Shown here piece after piece: positions 43,448 to 51,852 of a stretch of DNA of 64,000 nucleotides (positions are counted from its first letter, which is position 1; every line of letters starts with the position of its first letter). Made by a program: the position numbers and the translations under genes. Below the pieces are notes generated by a model. That model saw nothing but the letters and a program-made list of their open reading frames with translations. It was not told the DNA's origin and did not search any database. Location: assembly GCA_017439985.1 (NCBI GenBank), contig JAFSIC010000049.1, positions 1 through 64,000 of the forward strand, given 5' to 3'. Origin of the DNA: Oscillospiraceae bacterium (GTDB lineage Bacteria > Bacillota > Clostridia > Oscillospirales > Ruminococcaceae).

Positions 43448-44023
43448 ATGGCAGAATCGATTATTACGAAAAAGGCTCTTGCAACATCCCTGAAAGACCT
43501 TTTGGAAACGATGCCTTTTGAAAAAGTAACCATTGCGGATATTTGTGAAGGCTGCGGTATGAACCGCAAAAGCTTCTACTATCACTTCAGAGATAAGTAT
43601 GACTTGGCCAACTGGATTTTTGATACAGAGTTTCTGGAGATTGCCCGCGATGCACTGGACTCAAACTGCCGCTTTGGCGAAAAAGTACCGATGCATTGGC
43701 GCAGTGTACGGGATATTTGCGATTATCTGTATGAAAACCGAATCTTTTACCAGAAAGTGTTGACCTACCGCGGACAGAACTGCCTTGCCGATCATTTCCG
43801 TGAGGTCTGCTATCCGATTTTTGCTCACCGCATGGCTCTGACTTTGGAAAATGTACAGGTACCCTCGGTGATGATAGAATTCCTTGCCGACGCGGTCATC
43901 TGTGCCATTGAGCGCTGGATCACTGCCAAGGACCCGATCCCTCCGCAGGAACTGCTGAGCAGCATCCGTACCTGCTTAGAAGGTTTGCATAACATTCCTA
44001 TTGATTTTGATTTGTTTGACTAA
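43448..44023 (+). CDS. TetR family regulator, DhaS-like
   Basis: A 191-residue TetR-type regulator. The N-terminal helix-turn-helix is KVTIADICEGCGMNRKSFYY followed by HFRDKYDL; the C-terminal domain (from about 75, RDICDYLYENRIFYQKVLTY) is of the kind found in DhaS, the activator of dihydroxyacetone kinase genes. The matching operators GGACAA-N10-TTGTCC resemble the DhaS site as I remember it (GGACACAT-N6-ATTTGTCC). GGAGG precedes the ATG. It very likely controls the VTT, patatin/pseudo-radical-SAM and radical-SAM/DegV units. Confidence 0.88.
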   Translation: MAESIITKKALATSLKDLLETMPFEKVTIADICEGCGMNRKSFYYHFRDKYDLANWIFDTEFLEIARDALDSNCRFGEKVPMHWRSVRDICDYLYENRIFYQKVLTYRGQNCLADHFREVCYPIFAHRMALTLENVQVPSVMIEFLADAVICAIERWITAKDPIPPQELLSSIRTCLEGLHNIPIDFDLFD

Positions 44024-44036
44024 AATATTAGAGAGA

Positions 44037-44071
44037 AACAGGGCAGCCAGAAGGAAAGGCTGCCCTGTTTT
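44037..44071. terminator. Terminator after tetR
   Basis: AACAGGGCAGCC (44037-44048) pairs with GGCTGCCCTGTT (44058-44069), then TT. Serves convergent tetR and patatin genes. Confidence 0.85.
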
Positions 44072-44149
44072 GCTGTGCGGGAAAGAAGAGAGGGGATCCC
44101 ACAGAGCATGTAAGAGTAAGAGAATAGAGAAATATAAGAGGAACGCAAA

Positions 44150-44992
44150 TTAAAGAAAATCAAGGATTTTTCTGCCATCTTGTCGACCTTTGTCGTACAG
44201 ACGAAGCAAAGCCTCCGGCTCCCTGCACAATGTGCTGACACCGCAAGTATCATCGGGGGCAACAATCAGCAGTTTGCCTATCAGCTCACATCTTCTCGCG
44301 TAATTGATGCCATCCGTGTAGCGTAAAGCACGCTGTTCCAGTCTGTCTGCGGCAATAGGATGTTTTCTTCGAATACGTTTTGCCAACTTGATATCCTGTT
44401 CCTGTGAGCGTTTGGTATCGAGCGGTAAGGTCAGTAGAAGAACAACCCGATCACAGCCCATGTCAAACGCTTTTTGGATGGGCACCGGATCGGCCAATGC
44501 ACCGTCATAATAAGCGATTCCCCCGATTTCATAGGGTTTACAGACGAAAGGAATCGCAGAGGATGCCTTAAAAATATCATAATTGTCCTGTCGAAGGTAG
44601 GATTTATCAAAGTATTTTGCCCGACCAGTTTCAGCTTCTGTGGCAACGGTCAGAAATTCGGCAGAGTTGGAAAGAATCGCCCGATAATCCAACGGATACT
44701 CCCCATCACTGTTGCTTAAAGTGCCATAAATATAGTCAAGATCAAGGTAGGAGCCTTTCTTGAGGAAATTCCCCATACCGGCATATTCTTTTCTCATGCC
44801 GTATTCGGTGTAGAATATTTTGTTTCTGCCCTTTTGCCCAGCCATGTAAGAAGCGAGATTGGCGCTGCCGGCAGAAACGCCGATGCAAACGTCAAAATGA
44901 ATCCCAAGTTCCAGACAGGTATCCAGCACTGCAGCGGCATAAATTCCACGAAACCCTCCACCGACATCGACAATTCCAAGTTTCGAACCCAT
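44150..44992 (-). CDS. Patatin-like phospholipase
   Basis: A 280-residue patatin-family acyl hydrolase. The oxyanion loop is DVGGGFRGIYAA at the N-terminus, the nucleophile serine is in GVSAGS (about residues 38-43), and the Asp of the Ser-Asp dyad is in YYDGALADP. Such enzymes release fatty acids from phospholipids or related esters at the inner membrane face. The start codon is two bases after the stop of the upstream pseudo-radical-SAM gene, so both are translated together. Confidence 0.92.
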   Translation of the reverse strand: MGSKLGIVDVGGGFRGIYAAAVLDTCLELGIHFDVCIGVSAGSANLASYMAGQKGRNKIFYTEYGMRKEYAGMGNFLKKGSYLDLDYIYGTLSNSDGEYPLDYRAILSNSAEFLTVATEAETGRAKYFDKSYLRQDNYDIFKASSAIPFVCKPYEIGGIAYYDGALADPVPIQKAFDMGCDRVVLLLTLPLDTKRSQEQDIKLAKRIRRKHPIAADRLEQRALRYTDGINYARRCELIGKLLIVAPDDTCGVSTLCREPEALLRLYDKGRQDGRKILDFL

Positions 44993-44994
44993 CG

Positions 44995-45990
44995 TCAGCG
45001 TCGGCCTCCCTTTGGAAAGGCACGTCGGAGAATAGATCTCAGCCCTTGTTCAAACAAATTCAGCTTTCGAGAACCCTCCAACTGTCCTTTTTCATCAAAG
45101 GCAGCAACGCAGCCTTCGTGGGAAATAATACCGTCCACCCAGCGATTATCGTATTCCAACTCCCAGGGAATTGTCAGAAAATGCTGCTTGGAGCGAGTCT
45201 GCAAAATATAATTGTAAACCTTGTCTCTCGCTGGGATTGGGCAGGAAGAATCGGCCATGAATACCGTCATCAGAGGATGCAGCTCCTGTGTTTCGATCAG
45301 AAGGTCATCGTTGAGGATGTTGTGTACATCAGACTCAGAATACGACATATACAGAGAATAGAGCAATCCCATCTCCCGTAACAGCGAGCAGGTAATGGCA
45401 GCTTTTCCTTCAAATTTTACCACAAACATCAGGTTGTTCAGCTGTGCAGCCTCCTTGATCCAATCCTCGGAAATATCATTCGGAGAACAGAACAGGAAAA
45501 AGGCACTGTCGGGGTGCCTCTGCGGAAGAGTCAGCAGTTTGGACAAATCACCAGTTCCAAAGAGCAGCCAACTGTAAATTCCAAGTTCTTCTCCCTGATT
45601 GATCACAGCATCATAACGTTCATCAGGAACAGAGTCACTGAGTTTCAAGGAAATACACCAAGGAATGTTGAAATTCTCTTCCCATTCGATGGCACGGATC
45701 TGGTCAGCACCAACGGTGAAGCTGTTGAAACCGACATTCATGCCAAATTGAACAATTCGTTCAGATTCCACATGAGCCACGATATCCGGGATCAGCTTGT
45801 AGTAGGCACTGTTTTCTTGTTCCAGCATGGTCTGTGCTGCCTGGAACAGGTCCTTTCGGAAGGAGCCGCCGGACAGATGCAAGGCCATATCCACCACATT
45901 GCGCATGGAGCGTTCCGGATCGATTTTGATTTGTTTTAGCGTGTTCCGTACTACTGTTTCAATGAGAACACGAGTCATGCTGTCCTCCAT
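44995..45990 (-). CDS. Cysteine-less radical SAM-like protein (pseudo-enzyme candidate)
   Basis: A protein of about 331 residues with no recognised domain name, but it aligns along its length with the radical SAM protein encoded divergently. Matching pairs are NIPWCISL/NVPWAILL, INQGEELGIYSWL/IRQGKELGTYMYI, HPDSAFFLFCS/HPDCSFLSFTN and VKFEG/ISLEG. Where the partner has CxxxCxxC, this one has SDSVPDERYDA, and GGEP is replaced by GTGD. It should not bind the iron-sulphur cluster and may be a partner or regulatory subunit. The start ATG at 45990 (AAAGGA eight bases upstream) is chosen because the promoter's -10 box overlaps earlier ATGs. It is coupled to patatin. Confidence 0.7.
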   Translation of the reverse strand: MEDSMTRVLIETVVRNTLKQIKIDPERSMRNVVDMALHLSGGSFRKDLFQAAQTMLEQENSAYYKLIPDIVAHVESERIVQFGMNVGFNSFTVGADQIRAIEWEENFNIPWCISLKLSDSVPDERYDAVINQGEELGIYSWLLFGTGDLSKLLTLPQRHPDSAFFLFCSPNDISEDWIKEAAQLNNLMFVVKFEGKAAITCSLLREMGLLYSLYMSYSESDVHNILNDDLLIETQELHPLMTVFMADSSCPIPARDKVYNYILQTRSKQHFLTIPWELEYDNRWVDGIISHEGCVAAFDEKGQLEGSRKLNLFEQGLRSILRRAFPKGGRR

Positions 45991-46021
45991 GGACATCGTC
46001 CTTTCTTGTAGGGTTATTTCC

Positions 46022-46050
46022 ATCATAGAATATTTGTTGATCTCTCTCAA
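46022..46050 (-). promoter_or_regulatory. Promoter of the pseudo-radical-SAM/patatin operon
   Basis: On the minus strand TTGAGA, 17 bases and TATGAT. Operator 2 ends one base upstream of the -35. Confidence 0.7.
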
Positions 46051-46051
46051 T

Positions 46052-46073
46052 GGACAAAAGACCAGTATTGTCC
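46052..46073. promoter_or_regulatory. Cargo operator 2
   Basis: GGACAA-N10-TTGTCC, the same half-sites and spacing as operator 1, next to the leftward promoter. Confidence 0.82.
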
Positions 46074-46108
46074 CAAAGGGTAACAGATTGCTCTTTCGTC
46101 TTAAATTC

Positions 46109-46130
46109 CGACAAAGAGCCGAGCTTGTCC
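46109..46130. promoter_or_regulatory. Cargo operator 3
   Basis: CGACAA-N10-TTGTCC (one base off the perfect half-site), ending one base before the -35 of the rightward promoter. Confidence 0.78.
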
Positions 46131-46131
46131 C

Positions 46132-46160
46132 ATGACAGAGCTGCGCCTTTTTTCTACAAT
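46132..46160 (+). promoter_or_regulatory. Promoter of the radical SAM/DegV operon
   Basis: ATGACA, 17 bases and TACAAT. Confidence 0.68.
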
Positions 46161-46198
46161 AAAGTCAATGAATTTTATTTTGAGAAAGGCGGTCAATA

Positions 46199-47551
46199 AT
46201 GAGCACAATCAAAGAAACCATGCAGAATATTGCTATTCAGCAGGCGCTGAATTATATCGAAGGAAACCCGGAAGAGAATATTCCCAAACTCCTTGAGCTG
46301 GCTGACAAACTCCTTCCCTCCGATTGGTACGGAACACAGAGAAAAGCCATCGGTAAGGCGGTATCGGAGAAGAATAACTGGTATCAGCTGATTCTGAAGC
46401 TCTACGAGCTGGATCCGGGAGTCAGAAAAGCATTCGTACAGAACTTCCTGTTCAATGCCAGCCTGAAAGGCAGCGCCATCCAGTACGATAACGCAGAAAA
46501 ACACGGCTGCAATGTACCATGGGCAATTCTTCTTGACCCAACCTCTGCCTGCAATCTGAAATGCACCGGTTGTTGGGCAGCAGAGTACGGCAACCAGCTG
46601 AATCTCTCTCTGGAAACCATGGATTCCATCATTCGTCAGGGTAAAGAGCTGGGCACTTACATGTACATCTACACCGGCGGCGAGCCTCTGGTACGCAAGA
46701 AAGATCTGATCAAACTCTGCGAGATGCACCCGGATTGCTCTTTCTTGTCCTTCACCAATGGTACTCTTATCGATGAGGACTTCTGTCAGGAAATGCTGCG
46801 TGTGAAGAACTTTGTGCCGGCTATCTCTCTGGAAGGTTTTGCAGAGGCAAACGACAGTCGACGCGGACAAGGTGTGTACGAAAAAGTCACCAAAGCCATG
46901 GCTCTTCTGAAAGAGCATAAACTGCCGTTCGGTATCTCCACCTGCTATACTTCCGTGAATCTGGACGACGTGTGCAGCGAAGAATACTTTGACCTGATGA
47001 TCGACAGCGGCGCACTTTTTGTCTGGTTCTTCCACTATATGCCTGTCGGCAACTCTGCAGCTATGGAACTGCTTCCAAGTCCGGAACAGCGTGAAAAGAT
47101 GTACCATAAGATTCGCGAATACCGCAATACCAAGCCAATTTTCACATTGGATTTCCAGAACGATGCGGAATACGTTGGTGGCTGTATCGCCGGCGGACGC
47201 CGTTACCTGCACATCAATGCCAAAGGTGCGGTAGAACCTTGCGTTTTCATTCATTATTCCAATGCAAACATTCACGACTGCAGTTTGCTGGATGCGCTGA
47301 AAAGCCCGATCTTCATGGCATATCATGACAATCAGCCATTCAATGAGAATATGCTCCGTCCATGTCCGATGCTGGAGAATCCGGACTGCATCCGTCGTAT
47401 GGTTAAGGAGACCGGTGCAGTCAATACAGACTATCAGGATCCGGAATCTGCAGAACATCTCAGCACAAAATGCATTCCATACGCAGAGAACTGGAAAGCA
47501 ACCGCCGATAAGCTTTGGAGCTGCTCCCACTGTGGAAAGTGTGGTAAGTAA
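46199..47551 (+). CDS. Radical SAM enzyme with SPASM-like C-terminus
   Basis: A 450-residue radical SAM protein. After a ~105-residue helical N-terminal domain, the 4Fe-4S motif CNLKCTGC uses Cys118, Cys122 and Cys125, and the SAM-binding GGEP is at 160-163. The C-terminal third carries more cysteines (GGCIAGG, EPCVF, CPMLENPDC, CSHCGKCGK) and probably binds one or two extra clusters. No RiPP precursor gene is next to it. Its neighbours are lipid-linked (DegV, patatin, VTT), so an acyl-chain or lipid substrate is proposed; membrane-spanning lipid synthases are a radical SAM precedent. It overlaps degV by one base (TAATG). Confidence 0.88.
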   Translation: MSTIKETMQNIAIQQALNYIEGNPEENIPKLLELADKLLPSDWYGTQRKAIGKAVSEKNNWYQLILKLYELDPGVRKAFVQNFLFNASLKGSAIQYDNAEKHGCNVPWAILLDPTSACNLKCTGCWAAEYGNQLNLSLETMDSIIRQGKELGTYMYIYTGGEPLVRKKDLIKLCEMHPDCSFLSFTNGTLIDEDFCQEMLRVKNFVPAISLEGFAEANDSRRGQGVYEKVTKAMALLKEHKLPFGISTCYTSVNLDDVCSEEYFDLMIDSGALFVWFFHYMPVGNSAAMELLPSPEQREKMYHKIREYRNTKPIFTLDFQNDAEYVGGCIAGGRRYLHINAKGAVEPCVFIHYSNANIHDCSLLDALKSPIFMAYHDNQPFNENMLRPCPMLENPDCIRRMVKETGAVNTDYQDPESAEHLSTKCIPYAENWKATADKLWSCSHCGKCGK

Positions 47552-48414
47552 TGGCTTATCGTATTGTTACTGACGCCACTGCGGACTTAGCCGAAAATAT
47601 GCTGGAAAATCTCCCCACTCTCACCATTGTTCCCATGACAGTGGAGTGCGAAGGGGTCAGCTATACCTACGGGCCAAGCGGAGACATCGATGCTAAAAAA
47701 TTCTATGAACTTCAGCGACAAGGGAATTTCTTCAAAACAACCTCCGTCAATCCTCGATGCTATGTGGAGATTTTTGAACCTCTGCTGGAGCTGGGACTGG
47801 ATATTCTCTACATCTGCGTCACATCGGGAATGTCGGGCTGTTACAGCAATGCCCTGCTTGCCATTTCGCAACTGAAAGAAAAATATCCGCAGCGACAGAT
47901 CATTGTTGTGGACAGTCTGTGTGCTTCGGTTGGCGAAGGCTTTCTTGTTGCAGAGGCTTTGCGAATGCAGGCGAACAATGTAATGCTGGAGGATTTAGCT
48001 CTCTGGGTGGATACTCAGAAAAAGAATGTCTGTCACTGGTTTACAGTGGATACCTTTGAACATTTGAAGCTCGGCGGCAGAGTTTCTGCTACATCGGCAG
48101 CCATGGGGACTTTATTGCAGATCAAACCGCTGCTTCGTGTAGATGAACAAGGCAGTTTGGAAGTCATGGCAAAGCCTCGCGGCAGAAAAAATGCCATGAA
48201 AGCACAGCTGCAGCACATGATGAATACGCTGCAGGACCCGCATCGTATTGTGATCGGTCACGGGGACAATCCCGAAGCGGCTCAGGATCTGGCATTTGCA
48301 GTGTTGGAGCAGGTTCCGGATGCACAGATCTATATCGCGGAGATTGGTCCCGTTATCGGTTCCCATACAGGTCCTGGTATGCTGGCACTGATCTTCTGGG
48401 GAAGCGAACGATAA
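47551..48414 (+). CDS. DegV family protein (fatty acid-binding, FakB-like)
   Basis: A 287-residue DegV protein with the two-domain EDD fold. The N-terminal YRIVTDATADL and the TTSVNP segment line the ligand pocket in FakB; VTSGMSGCYSNAL and the C-terminal IGPVIGSHTGPGMLALIFWG are family signatures. DegV/FakB proteins bind a single fatty acid and present it to the kinase FakA; no FakA is here, so a chromosomal FakA or another partner is needed. The gene is coupled to the radical SAM gene, suggesting the fatty acid is linked to that enzyme's chemistry or signal. Confidence 0.93.
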   Translation: MAYRIVTDATADLAENMLENLPTLTIVPMTVECEGVSYTYGPSGDIDAKKFYELQRQGNFFKTTSVNPRCYVEIFEPLLELGLDILYICVTSGMSGCYSNALLAISQLKEKYPQRQIIVVDSLCASVGEGFLVAEALRMQANNVMLEDLALWVDTQKKNVCHWFTVDTFEHLKLGGRVSATSAAMGTLLQIKPLLRVDEQGSLEVMAKPRGRKNAMKAQLQHMMNTLQDPHRIVIGHGDNPEAAQDLAFAVLEQVPDAQIYIAEIGPVIGSHTGPGMLALIFWGSER

Positions 48415-48419
48415 AATAA

Positions 48420-48445
48420 AAGACCGGTTTGCACCGGTCTTTTTG
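48420..48445 (+). terminator. Terminator after degV
   Basis: AGACCGGT (48421-48428), loop TTGC, ACCGGTCT (48433-48440), then TTTTT. Confidence 0.88.
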
Positions 48446-48555
48446 TGCTGTAACTGTCTTTGTTCATAATTTTGAAAAATACAGTTTCTTTCCCGTTCAG
48501 AAAAAAGAGGTAGGATAATAATAGAGAATAATACGAAACCGGAAAGGAAGAGACA

Positions 48556-49353
48556 ATGAATCTCCTGTTTGCCATCAATAAAAACTTTTCGAAACTACTG
48601 TGTCATTGCCTTCACTCCATTGTCAAAAACGGCGGAGCAGCACACTATGATGCCTATATTCTGCACTCGGACTTGGATGAAGCGATCATGGCAGAAATAC
48701 AACGTGAGGCAGGTGCTGCTGTTACCTGCCTCTTTATCACTGTGGATGAAACCATTTTCCACGGTTTTCCGGAAAGCAAACGTTATCCGAAACAAATCTA
48801 TTACCGTCTGGCAGCACCGCTTCTACTGCCGAAACATCTGGATAAAATCCTGTACCTTGATGTAGATCTGGTGGTCATCAATACTTTGCAGGAGCTGTAC
48901 GATATGGACTTCGAGGGCAACTATTACATCGCCTGCAGCCATACAGATGAGTATCTGACCAAATTCAATCAGCTCCGTTTGGGCGTGGAGGAGGGAGTTC
49001 CTTACATCAATACCGGAGTTATGATGATGAATCTTCCGCTGCTTCGAAATGACATGAATATTGAAAAAATCCGGGAAACCGCTCAAAAGAAAATGCATAC
49101 CTTTCTGCTGCCGGATCAGGATTTACTGACAATGATGCACGGCGAACACATCAAACTGATCGATACCATGCGCTATAATCTCAGTGATCGCCTGCTGACT
49201 TTTTACAATCTGAATCCAAAAAATGAAAAGCTGGATCTGGATTGGGTGCGGGAAAATGCTGTTATCATCCATTATTTCGGGAAGAATAAACCTTGGAAAG
49301 AGCACTACAAGGGGATTCTGGATGTGCTGTATCATGAGAATACTGCTAATTAG
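48556..49353 (+). CDS. Glycosyltransferase family 8 protein
   Basis: A 265-residue GT8 (LgtC/GspA-like) retaining glycosyltransferase. The DxD motif for metal and nucleotide-sugar binding is in KILYLDVDLVV; other family blocks are VPYINTGVMMMNL, LPDQDLLTMM and IIHYFGKNKPWKE. It has no signal peptide and acts in the cytoplasm, probably adding galactose or glucose to a lipid or surface glycan. It follows degV after a terminator, so it has its own promoter, which I could not place; no GGACAA operator is seen before it. Confidence 0.88.
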   Translation: MNLLFAINKNFSKLLCHCLHSIVKNGGAAHYDAYILHSDLDEAIMAEIQREAGAAVTCLFITVDETIFHGFPESKRYPKQIYYRLAAPLLLPKHLDKILYLDVDLVVINTLQELYDMDFEGNYYIACSHTDEYLTKFNQLRLGVEEGVPYINTGVMMMNLPLLRNDMNIEKIRETAQKKMHTFLLPDQDLLTMMHGEHIKLIDTMRYNLSDRLLTFYNLNPKNEKLDLDWVRENAVIIHYFGKNKPWKEHYKGILDVLYHENTAN

Positions 49354-49516
49354 CGGAAAATGGTAGAAAGGTTCTGTTGGATTTCAATCAGTATTGAAAC
49401 TGTTCAAAATAATAAGTATCATTCTGAGCACGATATCTATCTGATTATTATGTTATACTTAAATATAAATTGCTAATGCTCAAATGATAAAATTTTATAC
49501 GAACGGAGGACAGGCT

Positions 49517-50494
49517 ATGCCTGATGCACGAACAAGAACGCTCTATGTTTTGGACTATCTTCTGGACAGAACGGACGAGGGCAGGGGACATATTGTTCAC
49601 CTTGAGGACATTGTAAACCACTTACATCAGCTCAACATTCCTGCGGAAAGAAAATCCGTTTCCAGAAGTATCAAAGCTTTGGAGGATTACGGAGTTGATG
49701 TAATTTATGACCCTGTTGAAAGGGGCTATCGTATTCTTTCCAGAGAATTTGATTTGCAGGAATTGCAGATTTTGATTGACTGTGTTTTGTCGTCAAAGTT
49801 CCTGACTCAAAAGGTCGCCCGCCGTTTGGTGGACAAACTGAAAAAGAAGGCAAGCGTTTATGACAGACCAAAATTTGAACGCCGTCATTATTTGACCCAT
49901 CGTGTTCGCAGCATGAATGATAGTGTTTTTTACCATCTTGATGATCTCCATGAGGCAATTGCAAATGATTGTCAAATCAGTTTCCGCTACTATACCTTTG
50001 ATGAAAAGAAGCAAAAGCTTTACCGACATAATGGAGAACTGTACTATGCCAGCCCTTATGCCTTGATTTGGAATGACGATAACTACTATCTTGTGGCATA
50101 CAACAAAGGAAAAATCAAGCATTTCCGCATTGACAAAATGGAACAGATTCAGATTGTTGAAGCAAGCAGGGAAGGAGCAGAACTCTACAAAGCCCTTGAT
50201 ATTGGTGAGCTGAATCTGCGCGCATTCTCTATGTATGGAGGGACAGAAGTGCGGACGACCATTGTTTTTCATAATCATTTATCCGGTGTTGTCGTTGATC
50301 GCTTTGGAACAGATATTATGATGCTGCCTGTTCCGGGAGATGCCGATCATTTTTCTATTACCATTCCCGTAGAAGTCAGCCCACAATTCTTTGGTTGGAT
50401 TTGCGGTTTGGGAAGTGAAGCCCGAATCACATACCCTCCAGAGGTAGTTCAAAGAATGAAAGATTTCGTAAAAGGTATTTCTGACTTGTACTAA
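49517..50494 (+). CDS. WYL-domain transcriptional regulator
   Basis: A 325-residue regulator. An N-terminal winged helix (about 5-65, LDYLLDRTDEGRGHIVHLED ... RSIKALEDYGVDVIYDP) is followed by the WYL domain (about 140-220, with PYALIWNDDNYYLVAYN and RIDKM) and the C-terminal WCX extension. WYL regulators sense nucleic acids or nucleotides and often control defence and mobile elements. The ATG at 49517 has GGAGG seven bases upstream. It lies beside the integrase, so control of excision is possible. Lower GC than the cargo. Confidence 0.88.
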   Translation: MPDARTRTLYVLDYLLDRTDEGRGHIVHLEDIVNHLHQLNIPAERKSVSRSIKALEDYGVDVIYDPVERGYRILSREFDLQELQILIDCVLSSKFLTQKVARRLVDKLKKKASVYDRPKFERRHYLTHRVRSMNDSVFYHLDDLHEAIANDCQISFRYYTFDEKKQKLYRHNGELYYASPYALIWNDDNYYLVAYNKGKIKHFRIDKMEQIQIVEASREGAELYKALDIGELNLRAFSMYGGTEVRTTIVFHNHLSGVVVDRFGTDIMMLPVPGDADHFSITIPVEVSPQFFGWICGLGSEARITYPPEVVQRMKDFVKGISDLY

Positions 50495-50503
50495 GAAATA
50501 AAA

Positions 50504-50541
50504 AAGACGACGTAAGATGCAGTATCTTGCGTCGTCTTTTC
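50504..50541. terminator. Bidirectional terminator between WYL gene and integrase
   Basis: AAGACGACGTAAGAT (50504-50518) pairs with 50524-50538 (one G-T pair), with A and T runs on both sides. Confidence 0.9.
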
Positions 50542-50567
50542 TTATGTTGCAGTATCTTGTCGAAGAA

Positions 50568-51827
50568 TTACAGATTAAATGCTTGGGCGTATTTTTCAGT
50601 TGCTGTTCGCATTTGGCGCAAATCAGCTTTGACATAGAAGTTCAGTGTTGTACTTGCATCAGCGTGTCCTAAAATCTCCTGAACGCTTTTAATATCCGCT
50701 CCGCTGCTGAGAAGTAAACTGGCACAAGTGTGCCGTAAATCGTGTGGAGAAACGTCAGGAAGTCCATTTGCTTTGACGAAGCGTTTCAGATGGCGAGTAA
50801 CAGCATCAGGGTTTCTTGGTTCAAAAGGTTTTCCTTCCCGACAGAATACAAAAGAACCTGACAACACCGCAAAAGGATAACGCTGTTCTCTTTGCCGCAA
50901 GAGCTCTTTCAAAAGAATAAGAGTCGTTTTCATCACAGGAATAGTACGCACACTGGTTGCGGTTTTAGGTTCTGCAACAATCAAACCACTCATTTTCGTA
51001 TAGGTTGCAGAGCGTTTTACACTGATCGTTTCCTTTTGAAAATCAATATCCTGCCATTGTAAGCCTAAACATTCGCCACGCCGCAGCCCTGTTGTGATCA
51101 GAATATACATGATACAGCGAAAATCAAGCGGACAGTTTTTCAGTTTCTCAAAGAAGCGGGAAGCATCTTCTTCGGTGAGAGCATCAACAGATTTTTTGCT
51201 GACTCTTGGAGCATCAACCTTTTTCATGGGATTCTTTTCAATGACTTCCTGCTTTTCAGCAAAGTTGAAGATCATCCTCAGAATATTGTAATGATGCCGT
51301 ATGGATTTATCAGCCAAAGGTTTGCCGCGATTGGTGCGGTAGTCATTACGCAGCCATGATAAATACTTCATCACTCGAATACCTGTGACCTTTTGGAGAG
51401 GAATCCCTTTGAATTTTGGCAACATGACTTTCAGAATACTTTGGTACATAGTGATGGTAGCAGGGCGATGGAAGCCATCGCTGACACAAAGAGGGAGCCA
51501 TACTTCATTGACAAATTCATCAAAGGTATAGTCCCGCTCCGGTTCCTCTTCTTCCCAAGCAGAAGCCTGACGTTCCTGCTCCAAGCGATATTCCTCTTTC
51601 ACTTGTGCTTCCCACTGGATAGCTTCCCGCTCCGCTTCTTTTCTGCTTTTGGCATTTGTTAAACCGGAGGGAGGATACCATGTTGTGGTTTTGAAGATTT
51701 GTTTTCCGCTTTCATCCCGACCAAGAAACGCCTTAAATTTGAAAGAAATGATCGTTTTTTTGCAGATTTTTTCCTCGATGGTAGCCAAATTTTCCGCCTT
51801 TCTACGGCGTTTTTTGAGGGTGGTCAA
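50568..51827 (-). CDS. int: Tyrosine site-specific integrase
   Basis: A 419-residue phage/ICE-type integrase. An N-terminal arm-binding region (about 20-60), the core-binding SAM-like domain (about 100-195) and the catalytic domain are in order. Catalytic residues are the Arg of TTGLRRGE, the HDLRHT box, the LGHADASTTLNFY block (with the His) and the Tyr nucleophile of that block. The start seems to be TTG at 51827, since a stop precedes it and no ATG fits. It sits next to tRNA-Ala(GGC), its attachment site. Two TTGTTGAC repeats just upstream may be arm-type sites. Confidence 0.93.
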   Translation of the reverse strand: MTTLKKRRRKAENLATIEEKICKKTIISFKFKAFLGRDESGKQIFKTTTWYPPSGLTNAKSRKEAEREAIQWEAQVKEEYRLEQERQASAWEEEEPERDYTFDEFVNEVWLPLCVSDGFHRPATITMYQSILKVMLPKFKGIPLQKVTGIRVMKYLSWLRNDYRTNRGKPLADKSIRHHYNILRMIFNFAEKQEVIEKNPMKKVDAPRVSKKSVDALTEEDASRFFEKLKNCPLDFRCIMYILITTGLRRGECLGLQWQDIDFQKETISVKRSATYTKMSGLIVAEPKTATSVRTIPVMKTTLILLKELLRQREQRYPFAVLSGSFVFCREGKPFEPRNPDAVTRHLKRFVKANGLPDVSPHDLRHTCASLLLSSGADIKSVQEILGHADASTTLNFYVKADLRQMRTATEKYAQAFNL

Positions 51828-51832
51828 TCAAT

Positions 51833-51852
51833 TTGTTGACTTTTTTGTTGAC
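51833..51852. repeat. Direct repeats TTGTTGAC, possible integrase arm sites
   Basis: TTGTTGAC at 51833-51840 and 51845-51852, twelve bases apart, between the integrase start and the att repeat. Confidence 0.55.

Noticed and set aside
42779..43585. Longer version of the VTT protein starting at 43585
   Set aside because: It would run through the operator, the tetR promoter and the tetR coding region; the ATG at 43342 has a proper ribosome binding site.
46050..46199. RiPP precursor peptide for the radical SAM enzyme
   Set aside because: The only short frame here overlaps the operator and -10 box; the 48415-48555 gap also has none with a ribosome binding site.
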